This document shows, piece by piece, positions 42,830 through 58,300 of a stretch of 64,000 nucleotides of DNA. The notes under the pieces were generated by a model that ran no database searches, was not told where the DNA came from, and saw nothing but the letters and a program-made list of their open reading frames with translations. Numbering within the stretch: position 1 is the stretch's first letter; each line of letters begins with the position of its first letter. The position numbers and the translations under genes were made by a program. The stretch comes from Viola odorata (lineage: Eukaryota > Streptophyta > Magnoliopsida > Malpighiales > Violaceae). The stretch covers positions 9,178,501 through 9,242,500 of the forward strand of contig OY829539.1 in assembly GCA_963691705.1 (NCBI GenBank), written 5' to 3'.

Positions 42830-42956
42830 CTCCATCTGTTTTTGAATAATTGACTCTTTGAAACAGTAACAAAAAATACAACAACCACCAAAACGTCAAG
42901 TAAAGTGAATAGTAACAAAAAGTACAAAAGTGACGATTATTAAAAAACGGAAGGAG
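42830..42956. mobile_element. Stowaway-like MITE, 127 bp
   Basis: The ends CTCCATCTGTTTTTGAATAAT and the complement of ATTATTAAAAAACGGAAGGAG form a 22-bp imperfect inverted repeat. TA flanks both sides (42828-42829, 42957-42958). It lies 360 bases upstream of the TPC1 start codon. Confidence 0.75.
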
Positions 42957-43316
42957 TATATAACAAGAAATGAAATTTTAAAAAATTCTCCCATAAATTT
43001 AATGTTCAAAATTATTTAAAGCATAATAAACCCAAACAAAACCTTACCGATTACCCATACAAGAAACTAGGATATTGAAAAGAGAATTACTAGTAGGTCC
43101 TACGGAAGTAATTGTGGTCCACGGAACTAACTGGAAGAAGCAGAGGTATGAACACAACATCATCACGCGCCAAAACACACAATGATGAAATGAATAATTG
43201 AATATCAGAAGAACAACGCAGCACGTCCATATGTCCACATTTTTATAATTTATGTAAACTTGAAATCTAGTGTCCATCTCTCTTTCTTTTGACTTCCTTC
43301 CTTCCTTCCTTCTCCA

Positions 43317-46300
43317 ATGGAAAAGGAGAAGCCTTTGCTCGGAGATAACGGCGCCAGTGGTGGTGGTAGTAGCAGTAGTAGTAGAAGAAGTATCAGGCGG
43401 CGGGAGCCACCCAAGTTCACTCGCCGCTCCGACGCCATCACTTACGGCTCTCGTTATCAAAAAGCAGCTGCTCTCGTCGATCTTGTCAGTCTTTTCCCTT
43501 TCCTTTTTCTCCTTTTCTTTAACGTTTAGCTCTTTACCGAATCCCCAATGTGTTAGTGTTTCTGTTCTAGCAATCACTTGTTTCCACTCTACTTTTCAAA
43601 TTATTAGAAACTATTTTGGATCATTTGTTTTACTTTTTTCTTTAGTTATTAGTATTTCATGCGCGTTTCCATTCGTTAACTCTTGCGTTTTAGAATCTTT
43701 TAGATGTAAAAACTTTTGGGTTTTATAATTTTTAGAAAAAGGTTTAATTGGAAGTGACATTTTTTTAACGATCATCCCTGGGCATGGAAAAATAATTGGC
43801 TAATCCATTCACCGAATTATTTACTTGGTGCTAGTTGAATTTAGTGTTCAGGTAGTCACTGGTGATTGATGACATTGCACTAAGTTGGGTCTTCTTTTTT
43901 TTTTTGTAAGACCTATGTTAACTTGATTTTGGTAAGCTTGAAAGTATGTGAGCAATATGAATGGCTAGATTTTGCCTGTTATGCGGTGTCATAGTATGTC
44001 CTCGCAGAAATGCTGTCCAAAGTATTTTGTGCTTGTTTGATAATGCTGTACTTCTACAATGCTTCTTCGCTGATATTTTCTTTTTCCTTGATATTTGGGA
44101 TTAAAAGACTTGGTTGAGGTGACCTCTATTGTGATGCATTGTTCAGGCTGAAGATGGTGTTGGCATACCAGAGCAAATTCTTGACCATGAAAACTTTGAA
44201 CATGCTGCAAAGTTCTACTTTTTCTATATCAAGTTTGATTTCATTTGGACTCTCAATTACTTCGCAATGTTGGTCCTCAATTTCTTGGAGGTTAGTGCTC
44301 CCACTGATTGCTGAAACCCATTGTTTTGCTTTCTCCTACTGTTATTTAACTTTTTACTTGGTTAACTGGTGCAGAAACCTTTATGGTGCTTGAACTCCGA
44401 ACATTCTTGCAATGATAGAGAATACTTCTATCTTGGGGAGTTGCCATACTTAACGACTGCAGAGTCCCTTATTTTTGAGGTATGAGTATGGGTATCTTCT
44501 TTCACTCTTCTTTTGGCATGGTTCTGTTGTCATTCTGTTCTTATTTGCCTACCCTACTGTAATGTTCCCAAAATTAGTTATCCGATTCTACCGTACCTTC
44601 CTACTCAACCCACTTCATAGGCTATGAAGGTGCTCAAGATTTTCTTCATCTTGCAACTACATATGATGTGGAATATGGGCTTGAGAATCCATACGTTATA
44701 ATATTTCCATAGCTCAAGACTTGCTGTACTTTTGGGGCAGAAACTACTAGGTTCTTAGGCAGCTTTCTGTTTCCATATGGACAACTGTTTCCAGATTTAG
44801 GTGTTTTGCAAGATGCGTGAATTTTTGTTTTCTTATGCAGGGAATAACTCTTATCATACTTGTGGCACACATTTTCTTCCCAATTTCATATGAAGGGTTT
44901 CGTATCTTCTGGAATAATTCTCTAAGTCGAATGAAGGTACTTGGTCTTACTGTTCCTGGCTCCCCACCCCCCAGGTGCTGTGTTCATTATTACTTATAGG
45001 TCATTAAGCATCTTTAGGTCACCATGTACTGTTTTGTCCCGGGCACTAGTATAATCTCTGAACTCTGCAGTATCATGTTTCCTTCTTAGCGATTTATACA
45101 TGTTTGCTGTTTGTAGTTTTTGCAATACCTCTTTTCGGTATGCCAGTGCAGTTCTGATTCATTGACTTTACAAGCAGCAAGGACAAGCATATTTGTGCTT
45201 CTACAGGATTTGCATATTCTCCTGTGTTATTATTTCCATAATAGCCTGTTTCATGCCATCTAAAAGGGAATAGGGATAAATTTTCTTATCATCTTGCTAG
45301 TGTTTTGTGAATACATTTTCCACATGCATGATGAGGGCTTTGTGCGCTTCTGACTGTACTGCATTTTTCATGTACTACTCAACTCAGATAGCGTTAGTCC
45401 TACATCCTTATGTGTATACATTCTCTGTTCCAATCAGCTAACTTGCGAGTTCACAATTTCTTTCCACGTGATTCCACTGCAACCTCTTCATTTGTTTTTC
45501 CCATCGAAATCCTGGATTTAGTCACCCCACCATGGGCGTGCTGGACAGCTTGCTCTTTGCTGCGTTTGTACTTGCTTCATACCTTATTCTGTTATATAGT
45601 TTAATGAAAACTTATATCTGCTTATATTTTGGCTCACTTTGTTTCTTCACTGTGTAATAGTCACTCTATGGAGCACCACAAGTCTAATTGTGGACTTGTA
45701 AATTTTTTGTTTTACTTCAGGTGGGACTTTGGGGTCCATAACATCCCAATGCTTCTTCACTCTTTCAACCAGACTTTATCTTATGCCCAAGTTCTTCCTC
45801 TTTATCCTGTTCTTTACCTTACACTCTTCACACATCCCTTCCCATTACTAGGAGTACAATGCATGTATGCCACCATAGTGCTGCTTAGCCTAAAAACTCC
45901 GTTCTTCTAAGATACTTTGCCAAAAGTCGAATTTGTGGGCTAGATGTCTTCTTCAGTATGCATGATGTTGAATAGCTTTGTGCTTATTTTCTTGTTTCAA
46001 TCAAAGCTGCATTACAACATATTATATTGGTCTTACTTTTCTTCTTGATATGGGTGACCTAACTCTCTATATCACAAGAGTTTGCTTTCTGAGTTCATTA
46101 CTTTCCAGCACTATCTATATGGTCGAATAATCTTCTTTGTTAGGCTGATATGTATTTTCTTTTCCATTTTTTTATTATTTCTTTATCCTTGTGATGCAGT
46201 TTTGTGGGATTCTATTTTCAGGTTGCTTGCCTAGCAATTTTGGTTGCTGATATACTGGTTTATTCGCTCTATTTATCTCCAGTGGCTCTCAATGCTCTTC

Positions 46301-49300
46301 CTTTCAGAATTGCACCATATATAAGAGTTGTCCTTTTCATACTAGTCATCAGGTATCAAATGCTAAAATGTTTGTTTTGTGGTTCTTGTGATTTCATTCA
46401 TGGACTAAATCTGGCAAATGGTATTTTGATTGGAAGGGATTAGAGGCTAGTAAGTCTTTGGGCTGCATTTGATTTGGTACTTAAAATGATTTGGCTGATT
46501 TTTCAAGAAAAAAATTGATATTTATGAATAACTATGATGATTAACTTGTGGATCTGATCTTCATCCTTTATCTTGGACATTTCAGACAATCGATACTAGA
46601 TGAATTTTCTTATTGAACTGACATATATTTGGTCTATAGGAGGTTACTCAAAGTTATTATTTTTTAAATTCTTCTTCATGCTGTCACAATTTATTGTTCT
46701 TGATTGGAAATGCTTGAATGTTTCTCATGATGCCAGGGATTTACAGAAAACCATCATCATTCTGGGTGGAATGCTCAGAACATACCTAAATGTCCTGGTT
46801 AGTTCACAATTGTACCTTTAACAGTATCATTACAATTAATGATCTTGAATTAGTGTCAGTCTCAGATTGGTTAAGAATCTAAACCCATTGGATTTAACTC
46901 CCACCTGTCCTCCTTGTTCATGTTTAATCTGTTGTTACTTTTGGACGTGTGTATGATGTAATACTGTCTACTGTCCACCTCATTACTGTCTAATTTTTTT
47001 GTACAGGCTCTATGGCTGTTATTTCTTCTGTTTTCAAGTTGGTTAGCCTATGTCATATTTGAAGATACTCAGCAGGGGAAAACAGTTTTTACTACTTATG
47101 GTATCACACTGTATCAAATGTTCGTTTTATTTACGACATCCAACAATCCAGATGTGTGGATACCTGCATACAAGTAAGTTTGCACGGACAAGCGTGACCC
47201 ATTTGGTTCTTTAGTCCATTAGAGTAAAATACCTTGTTAACTGTAACTCTACCAAAATGGGTCCATTTGGTAGGTTCTGTCTTTCCACCTTTTGTCTCCC
47301 AGTTGTGCAATTACTTTGAAGCTAGGTCTCAGTTTTTCAATGAAAATGTGAGCTTTGACACTACTTGCTAGTTTCGTCCATCCCAAAAGAATGGACTTGC
47401 TTGTCTTCAGTTTTTGAAGAAAAAACTACAAGAAAAGATGCCACGTGTTATCTCATTTGTTAAACTTTATCACGTGCTTTCAGGAAATGTGATATGCACC
47501 CAAGAGTAATGGTTGTTAGGATTGATTCTGTGAATTGCCTATCTAGCTCTTTAGAAATTGCTGATCGATGCTATATTGACATTGATGTTTATCTTAGAAT
47601 TGTTATTGATGGATGTTTTTAAGTCAAAGGACTATGGGCCAACCGGCCAAGTATCTTTCAAAAAATGTAAGAGATGTGACAGGAAATATAAGAAAACATG
47701 TAAAAGTTTAATATACTCCCATCACTGTGACATACTGGGGTAGCTACTATTTCTCATTCGCTAGGAAAGATTGAGGGACATGTTATTGAGTATAACATTA
47801 AGGCATGTTCGTTGAAAATGTGGAGCTATTCTGGTGTGTTATTCTGATATATTTCCTATCAAGCTGAAAGTCATTTTGTTTTGGACAACAATAAAACCAC
47901 CTAATACTGTAGAAGTACAATGAGAACTTCAAAAAATGTTTTTGAAGAATCATCTACTGTTGTTTTACATCAGTTGTCTGATTCCAGTGAGTTTGTAGCT
48001 TAGTGATACTCTTCAAAATAGGCTAGGTCTTGAGTTCAAGTCCTAGCTTCTCATCCTAAAGACATAGAAGAAAATGAAAATAAATATTTTGGATGGTGGT
48101 GCTTGAGGAGATTTTGAAAAATATTTTAGAGTAGTTTGATAAGCCGAATTATTTTTGGATAACTATGCTGTCCTATCTTATCCATGGGTGCCAATCTCTC
48201 TTGAGGCTTTATACAGAGTATTGCTTGCATGTCCCTTTTTGGGTGGTTCATATGGTAGAGTACAGCGTATTAACATTGCTTTGAGCAGAGTGGTCACAAA
48301 ATACACATACCACCTGGATTTAATCTTGTAAGTGTCTATTCGTTTTCAGGACTTCACGTTTTTCCTGCCTGTTTTTCGTTCTGTATGTGCTATTGGGTGT
48401 GTATTTTGTCACAAACTTGATCCTTGCCGTTGTATATGACAGCTTCAAAAGTCAGGTTTGGTTATAAGCACATGATCTTCCTCTTATTTCCTACTGTAAT
48501 AAATTAAGGATTTTTATGCTTTCCCTGTCTTCTTGCTGTAGCTTGTAAAACAAATTTCTGAGATGGATTCTGGAAGACAAAGAATATTGATTAAAGCCTT
48601 CAATATGATTGATGAGGATGTAAGAATGTCATTTAACTCCATCTCCTGCGTCTAATAATTTGACTCACAAAAGTAAGAGTGGTGGACGAAATTTCCCATT
48701 CTGCAATCTCTGTTCTTTTTTATTATTATTATTATTATTATTATTTTATCTTTTTTCAGTACTACTACATGAGTTTCATCACTTAACTAACCCATTTGGA
48801 ATGAGAGGTCCCTGACTGAGGAGATCCCTCCTCGGGGCTCTATTTACACTGTTATTCCTATCGCCTAGTGGTCTAATCCTCAATGACAATGTTAATGTAT
48901 TCATCTAAACTACAAATTTGGTGGCATATCTAACGTATCATGTATGCCCTATTAGTCACTGAGCTTATCACCTCACATGTGCTTAGTCTGTATGCAACAT
49001 GTTGGGAATTTTATTGTTGTAGTTTGTCTAAATGTCCAACAATGTAAAACTGGTTTTTGGTGGCGTTTCTTGTGACACAAATCGGTATAGGAGCCTTCTG
49101 GGTTGGCATTACTTAGTTAAGGTGGCAAAAGATGCCATTACTCCAAAATTTATCGTATTTACTTTTAGGGAATGGTATGGCATGGAGGAGAAGTATGCTG
49201 TGATTTATATGCTTTAAGTATATCACCATTGCTGTCACTTTCTGATACTACTATGATTTTCCATTGTTGCACGTTGCTAATGGCATCCATCTTTATGCAA

Positions 49301-52300
49301 CAGAACATTGGATTCCTTGATAAGGAGCAATGTATTCTTTTGTTTCAAGAACTGAATAGATACAGGTATTGATTTTCATTTGTCACTGATTAAATACAAT
49401 ACTCCTTTGTTACTTGAGTTACATAATGTTTTTATTTCAATGGAATTGGTGCACAAAGAATGGAGTAATAGGTTCCAAGGACCTAGAAAGTACAACTGAA
49501 AGTATATCCACAAACTGATATATGGTACTCCTTACTAGATATCTATATCATTTTCTGCCATTTTGGTGAATGAAGCTTGGCAAAACATTGGGGAGATGCA
49601 ATATAGGAGCCAGTTTCTCTAAGCTAAACTTTAGGACCAGGCTGCAATAAAATTAAGTTCTTGTTGATCCATGGCTTTGGCGTGGATAACATTCCTTTGA
49701 ATGGACTAGGGAGATCACTTTCACTCTGTGTTTGCAAGCTGGATTAATTATACCCTTAACTGCTAAATCCCAAAGGAAAGAAAGATGTTTAGGTTCAGCT
49801 TTAACAGTTCAGTTTTTTACTATGATGCTAGATCTTTTATATAGCTCCATTTATATTATGTTTAGGACTCTGCCAAATATATCGAGAGAAGAATTTGAGT
49901 TGATATTTGATGAGCTCGATGATAGTCATGATTTCAAGGTACGTTTCACCTTTTGACTTTTTCTTAGGCAAAGTCCTTTAATGACTTTGTTTGAAGAGCT
50001 CTGTTATCACTGGTGTAATCTGTGTGATATGGAAATGGCTTTATATTACCAAACAATTATTGTACTTATGTGCAGTAGTGCACACCCACACTATCTGTAT
50101 GAATTATTTCTGATTTTTTTACTTTATGGTAGGGATATTTGCATCTTTTATATATGCATGTGAACTTTTCATGCAATCATTTGCACAAAAATATTTGGTA
50201 CCCAATTTGTAGCCATAAAGAATTCTGAGAAAAAATTAAGCTATGTGCAGAATTTCTTTCATGAATTTGCCTCTTCTTACAGAATCTCAACCAACTACAT
50301 TCCTCAGTATCAAAAGCTTCAGCATTAACCCTGAACTGTCTTGAAAGTACCTGCACTATCTCTTGGACTGTCTGTAATGGAACCCAATAAATGACAGAAC
50401 ACTGTAGAATAATTTCATTAATCATCAGAAATTGGTGGTTCAGTAAGCTAAGAATGCGTCTCTCTGTAGTCCTATGTTTGTTGGTGTCTACAAAAAGTAT
50501 GCTTTATTTGCTTTATTTTTTGTTTCTCCAGGACAATAATAGATAATATGGATTGTATCAAACTACTGGAATTTAATTCTATAAATGGTAGTTGACTTTG
50601 TATGACTTAGCTTTGTGCTCAGCTGAGCTCATAGTCATTTGAATTGTATGGATCTCTTGTTAGTCGTGGTTGGCATATTAACCATGTCTAAATATCAGCT
50701 AGTCATTCAGAAAAATACCTCCTCTTATTATTAACCCACAGTTAATGGTTATCCTTACTTTTCTGTAGATCAACTTGGGAGAATTCGCTGATCTTTGCAA
50801 TGCTATTGCTCTAAAGTTCCACAAAGAGGATGTTGTAAGTCATATCTTTCTGAAACTGAAGTACGAAGAAGCTTGACTGTGTTTTGCACCGGCTTTTTTA
50901 CAGTGTATTTTGGCTGCAGGAATCTTACTTCGAGTACCTAGCAATCTACCATTGGCCTTCCTCTGAGAAACTGAAAGCGTTTGTGCGAAGCCCCATATTT
51001 GGCTACATAGTCTCCTTCATTCTCACACTGAATTTGATTGCTGTAATCATTGAAACAACGGTATGCCATGGATTTTGCCATTTTTATAAAGTTTGAAGCA
51101 CGAGCGATAAATTTTGATTTTCTATATTAACTTTTAATCCTTTCATGATTAAAATTTTAAGCACTGGTTTGAACCTGTTGTCTTTTCTTGATGAATTTAT
51201 ATGACGTAAACCATCAGAAAATTAGCTTGAATTTTTATCGCTAAGAATGCTAGACCTTTTTTTCCCACTAATAACCAGTGTAGAATTTTATGTTGAGAAT
51301 AGCATCAATAAGTCCTCTCCTGATCATTTTCAATATGAAATACTTTTCACACTTGGCATCAGTAGCAAGCGGGGTTCTCTAGAAATGTTATGCAAGCAGA
51401 TAGTAAACTAGCACAAAGAAAGTGCCAAGGAAGTTTTCTCAGCTCACCTTGAGATGTTTAAGAGTATTGAAGAATGTTTTGCCTGTTTTTTTCTTTCTTT
51501 TTTAGTTGTAACAAGAAACGGTAATACGAAAGAGACTGCAAATTGGAATGAACACATGGAAAGTATTTCCTCCTTCATATCAATGCATTAAAAAGATAAG
51601 TGCCTTACATTTTCAAGATCAGTATAGGAAACAGCCTGAAAGAAGGCACCAGAAGATGAAAACCCACAGAGAACCCCAACTACCTAAGTGCTATGGTTTT
51701 ATTCATTTCCTTTTCCCTCTTCTCTGTGGCCTCACGAGGAGCACTTTTGTAGTCATCAAATAGTTATGCTTTATGTTTGATCCTAGGTCTGACATGAATT
51801 GTCATTGGAATGAATTACTAATCCTTCTTTCAATGTTATGTGAATTTGTTCGCAGCTTGATATAGAGAACAATTCTGCTCAACAAGTGTGGCAAATGGTG
51901 GAGTTTGTCTTTGGTAAGCACTTGCAAAAGTATTAATCTCTTGAAAAATATTTTTTCCCTTGCATTCAACTATGAACTCATCTGATATAGAAAAGAACAG
52001 TGGGCTCTGGATTCTATTGGAATCTACCATTGAAACTTACATTCCCCTGGTTACTTGTAGTAGTCTATGGGCAATGTTTAAATCGTCAAACTCTGAAGTG
52101 AGAGAATGAACAATGAAAACATTCCGAAATTCTGGTGATTACTGTGTGTGCCATTTCTATGGTACTTCTTACAACCTATTTGCATTGTTTCTGCATCTCT
52201 CACTACCACGGTTGGCAACTTTCATTCCTTTTACTACTTGACTAATGCTTCTTTAAACATTGGTTTAGATCATCTCTAGCCTTGTGCTTTGCTCCACTAT

Positions 52301-55300
52301 GGGTGAAGATATTATAAACTGACCTAAACTGAAAAATTAGAAACAGTTTATGGAGCAACATATTTAATTATATATCGGCATATTCTTAAAACTATAACAT
52401 TATCAAACAAGTACACCACTTAACTTACCAGTACTGTTATTCACAATATCATATCACTTTGTTGATAGTTTATGTTTGTTCTAAATGTCATTTTTTCTTT
52501 TCATTTAAAGTAAATATGAATATTATGCTAACCCAAATGAAAATTAAGTGTAAATGTTATTATTACAGCCCTTATGTAATGAATTCCTATTAGTTGTTGA
52601 TCTCATTAGAAATGGAAAGCATCACACTGATAAAATCTTAGATTCTGAATCAATGTATTTCATAGATCGATCATTCGAGCCCATAAAACTCAAAGGTGAA
52701 AATTAACTAATTGGCAAAAAAAAAATTGCATGAAGAAAAGAAGTGAAGTTAATGGGTATAACAATCCCAACTAACTATGGAATAAACTGAAGCATCACAT
52801 CCCACAAATCAGGCACAGTAAAATTTTAAAAATAGTTACTCTTTCTTCAGTGAGACACCTGTTGAATGATGGGAAGATGGCATGTAGAGAGGAGAAAATC
52901 TTCTCCATACTTCATTGTTCTTTTCCCTGCTATGCTGGTTAATGTGGGAGAGGGGTATGTAGTAATATTTTCTTTTTAATTGCAAATTGCGAATAAGGTG
53001 GTGTTGAATGTGTAAATTTTTCAAAACAGTGTTTTATCTTTGTAAAATCCCTAAGGCTATTGTGTTTCAGTTGACTGTAGCTATGCTTCAGTATTTTGGG
53101 TTTCTTAGACCATCCAAGGCATGTTGCGCAAGATTTGGATTTTTGCTGTAGCCATGCCATGAACAGTGCATCAAAATTTAGTATTTATCAATTCGATTGC
53201 TTGGAGCTGTATATATTAACCTTCTCAACTTGTTTGTGATGTTAAGCTCAAAAATAAATAACAGAGGAATCCATAGTAATATTTAGCACGCTATATGCTT
53301 GGATTTTATTACCTAGTTAATCAATTATCAAACACTATGTCAAGTGAAACTGGATATTATTGTCTCCCAAATCAGCCATTCACTATTTCTGCAATCTACT
53401 TTGCATTATGTTGATTTTTTATGAAGATCTATGATAGCATTTCTTGTTGTATGATTTTTATCATGATTTATGATAATTAATTTTAGGTATGAATTTATAT
53501 TGGTATTTTACTTTTAGATTCTGTATTGCAATACAAGCTTAGATAAATGCTCTTGTACTTGACTCATGGGCTGCCTTTTGACCCTCAGGGTGGATCTATG
53601 TTGTGGAAATGGCTTTAAAGGTCTATGCTTTTGGATTTGCAAACTATTGGAGGGATGGCAACAATCAATTCGATTTTTTGGTAACATGGGTTATAGGTAA
53701 TTCCTGATTGTCTAATATCATTTCCCACTCTAATTGAATTAAATGTTAAATGCGCACACTTCTTGCAATTCTTGGCAGTATGTTGCCATATTATAGAGGA
53801 TCATATATATACATATCTAATGTCCTACTCTGATCAGAGCTTTCCGGTCAACTAGCTCCTAGGGAACATCTGTGTTAAGTACGGCCATGGATCTCTGATT
53901 AGTTGAATGAGCCGATTCTTCTGGCCTATAATTTTTTGCTCACCAGGCTGAGATCCTACATCTCCTGCAGTATAAAATGTATATAAATCCTGCTCCTGCA
54001 TGTGGCTGCACTGAAAACGATTTCTAGGAGTGTTTGGCCTACTTTTCTGGTCTTTTATAATAAAATGGTTGCCCACAGGGCCCAGATCAACAACCTACAG
54101 ACTGACACCTCTCTGACATTTTCCACTGAGCATTGGTCTCAAATGCAAACAAATTACATTTTAATTAATGGCCTGGTCAGAGTACATAATTTGTTCTGTC
54201 CTTATCTTTTTGTTCCCTGTTAATCCAAGTTCAAGAGATTATCAGTCCTGTTATTTGATACATCAAGAGTTGCACTCACTTGCAACTTTTCAATACTTGA
54301 GTTATTTTATTTTGCTTGGACTAATTCTCATACATGCGAAATGAAATGGCCCCTCTGGATTCTCATAGAGTTTCCTTTGGGTCTCCTATTTCCTCTCAGT
54401 AGTACCGGAAAGAAACATAACAATTTCTTTTCCAAGGAATTTTCGTTTTATGTTGTGCCATATTTTGATGATTGGTGGTTCTCATAATTGCAGTTATTGG
54501 AGAAACCATCACTTTTGCAACCCCAAATGGAATGGCATTTTTTTCAAATGGCGAGTGGTATGACTACTTGAAATTCTATATTGTTGGGATGATTCTTTTA
54601 AGCTGTCTACATTCAAGTGGGTTCTTTTTTTCTTGTTATTTTTCCCACTGTTTTCTGGAAGGAGCACTTTTGGCTGTATTTTCTTTTACATGTCAATGAA
54701 AGTTTTACGGATTAAAGAAACATTTTAATTGAGATAACCTAATTATGATTAATTTCCTTGTGGATTCACTATGCTTGTAACTTCATAGTCATTTGGTGAT
54801 AACACTGCCTACTTTTTTATGTAGTTACATATTTTTGGCCTCCATTGATGAATATGTTTATGTTTTCTGCATCTATTTAGCTGGTTTGTTGTGGGAAAAG
54901 TTTGTTCCGTGGTTATTCTCAAATTGAAAGGAAATTTACTTTTGAATGTCCTCATTTCGATAGTCTTGGTTTATTGAAAAACAGTTTGCTTATCTTGAAT
55001 AGAAGTGTATGAACAATACTTTGAGGGAGCACAACTTTGATCATATTTCTTTTGTTCCTTTTGGGTAGGATTCGGTATCTCCTCATTGCAAGAATGCTAA
55101 GACTAATAAGGATTCTCATGCACATCCAAAGTTACCGAGCTTTTGTTGCCACATTCTTAACTCTCATACCAAGTCTCATGCCGTATCTTGGGACAATATT
55201 CTGTGTCATGTGTATGTATTGCTCTCTTGGTGTTCAGGTACATGTTACCATTTTCTTCATTTGTTTTCCACCATTTGTCTGTGTATTGAAGATGTTCTTT

Positions 55301-58300
55301 TTAGCAGATGTTCTTTTTCAGCTATATTGGTTTTTGTTGTTTATTTTTTTTTTATAAGAAAGTGAATACAGTCATTTATGCACGTATAGAATATTTCCTT
55401 AATTTTCAAGATCATTGACGAAAACCTATGGATCTAACTAGCACTGTCCCAAGCTCAAGTCTTTGGTTTTATCTTCAGGCAACATTTTGGTTCTGATAAA
55501 ATATAATGGTTAGGGACCTGTGAATGCTATAATCTTACATTGGAAATATCATCCAGTCTTAAGCCAGAGTTTTCATCTCACTGGCTAGATCATTATTTGG
55601 TTGAACATTTGCACAATCTTGGTATTCCTTGGGATGGCACTTCTTTGGGAAACCCATTAATATTCTATAGCCTGAAATGATTGTATTCCATTTCTTTGTG
55701 GTTAAAATTCTCTTGTTATTGTTGTAAATTTGTAGATCTTTGGTGGGATTGTTAATGTCGGCAACACCAAATTGGATGCAACAGACCTTGCTGACAATGA
55801 GTATCCTTTCACCTTAGTGGAATCCCCTTTTATACACCTTAACTTTTATTTTTACTCATGACCTCGAATCTTCCTGTCGGTCACCAATACATCAGTGAGA
55901 GCTTGTAGTTCCTTAGGCTTTCATATGGCATAACTTATAATAATTCTTTGCATTTGCATTTGCATTTTTCAGATGATTGCGTCTTAAACTTATTACTTTA
56001 TGTGAATTCCTTGGCTAATCTTGTGATAAAAGGCCACGCATTTATTAGCAGTGTAGCATTGCTAAAGTTCGCTTTCCTTGACAAAATCAGTTATTTACTT
56101 TTCAATTTCAATGACTATCCAAATGGCATGGTGACACTTTTTAATCTGCTCGTACTGGGAAACTGGCAAGCGTGGATGCAGGTACCATTACAGTGTTGAT
56201 AAATTTTGATATCATGTCTATTTTCTTGCTGTCTTTGTTATTTCTTAGTGAATGGTCAGAAACATATTAGTTCACATATTCCCTTTGTGTATGCTTCTGT
56301 TGGGAAGTAGGAATGCCCATGTTTAATGCCTATTTCAACATATTTCATGTCTATAAGTTGTTAATTTTGGGAAATTTTGTTTTATTCTAAGATGACAACA
56401 AATAATTTGGAACTCACTGGATAGAGCTAGAAATATGACTCTTCTTAAGATTGAGAGTCTGACGTGGACAATGAGGCCTTCCACCTTAAGAAGTTTCAAT
56501 TACATCAATTGTGTTAGGAAAAAAATACAATTTAGGATGTGCTCTTCTTCTCTAGTTCTTTTTAAGAATGTTGTTGGTTGGAACTGGAAGGTGTTTAACA
56601 TGACGGTATATACCCACTCCAGGGTAGGTTAGCACTCTGGAGAATGCATTGAAATTACAAAGGAATTATAATTTTTTCATGTGGTTTGGCTTTGAGGTGT
56701 ATATAGATGTTTTGGGTACTTTACCTGTTAACTACATTTTCTTAATTATGCTTGGAAAAATTAATTATTTGTACTTTGCTATTTCAGGGTTATAAGGACC
56801 TGACTGGAACTTGGTGGAGCGTCACATATTTCATCAGCTTCTACCTAATAACTATTCTATTGCTTCTGAATTTGGTATATTTTATTTAGTATTGTTGGAA
56901 TGAATTATTTTTGTCATTGCCTTTTATATCTTGGAAATGCATGTATAGTTGTTTTTTTTCCTGGTAAGCTGATGAGTTTTTTTTTTTTTCTTTCTAATAA
57001 GCAGCTGATGAGTTATTCACTATGCATTGGTTTCCTTTTGATTATGTGAACAATGTAAAACAAAAAGTAGGGGTCCAGTTTTCTTACATTGTCACTGATG
57101 AGGAGCACTTAAGCTCTGATCTGATGTAGGAGTGCTAAACCACATGAATAGCGTGAAAAAAACTATATTCATTGCAGAGCAAGTTAGAAACAAAAACATG
57201 AGGAAATACAACTGACATGGTCTTGTCAAGGTCAAGCTACTGATCTCTTTCCTTGACCAAAGCTCAAATGTTCATGAGGTTAACACTAATATAGGAAGCC
57301 AAGGCTGGCAAATCATAATAACTGATCGTTCGGATGTCAGAATGTTGCAATGGTTTTGCTTATGCATTTCTGCAGTTCTGTGTTGATATGGAATGGAAAG
57401 GAAGCATTGCTTTTTTTCCATACGTAAAGATAACATCATCCATTGCAATTGCCAGTACCAGTTTCTGTCTCTAGTTGGCGGATTGTGAGCGTCCATTTTG
57501 TTGCTGGTTGTCAATGTCTTAGCCTATTGTCCTGTAGAATCAAGTATCACCCGGATTTCTCTGGTTAGTTATTCAAGTTCATAGGACCTCTGTTTGACCC
57601 TAGGAACAGTAAGTAACTTGTGGCAGTTAGTTGGTTCAGTTCTAAAGTTCTATCCTGTTAATGGTCAAACAAACTAGTCCAAGTTAGACAGAAAAAACTA
57701 ATCCAAATTAGTTGGACGTGTCTATGTACTTGGTCTTTTTAGTTGTTTTTTCTTCCCTTGGTGCTATTTTTTTCTTCATTCCATTATGCAATCCACGATT
57801 TGGAAGTGTTGACATGAATAAATGTATTATCATCTGGGGTAGTGGATGTTTATCGTTTCTGATGATGCGTCGTCTGTCCTTAAGCTATTATTCAATATAA
57901 TCCTAATTCTAATTTATATTGATTTTCAGGTTGTTGCTTTTGTCTTGGAGGCATTCTTTGCAGAGTTGGATATTGAGAACTCAGAAAACGGTGAAGGAGA
58001 GGACAAGGTTGTTACCTTTTGATTGGTTTAGATCCAATTGCTCTTCTTTACGCCTGTAATAGGTTTTTGGGTTGATCACTCTGCTATTGGGTTTATAACC
58101 AGTACTTTCACACCACTAGCTTAGCTATTGAATCTGAATCATATGTTTTGACTTTCGTAATCTACAGGATGTGACAGATGTGAAGAGCAGACGCCGTCTT
58201 GCTGGGTACAGGCCTCTTGCTAATTCTTGTGGTGTACTGCTATCTACCTTTTCATACATTAAGTGCTATAAAATTCAATGAACTTGTTTGCTTCGGTGCA

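Noticed and set aside
54472..54699. Extension of TPC1 exon 16 past 54557
   Set aside because: The open frame runs on into the intron. The family sequence requires the donor at 54558 and the next exon at 55069.
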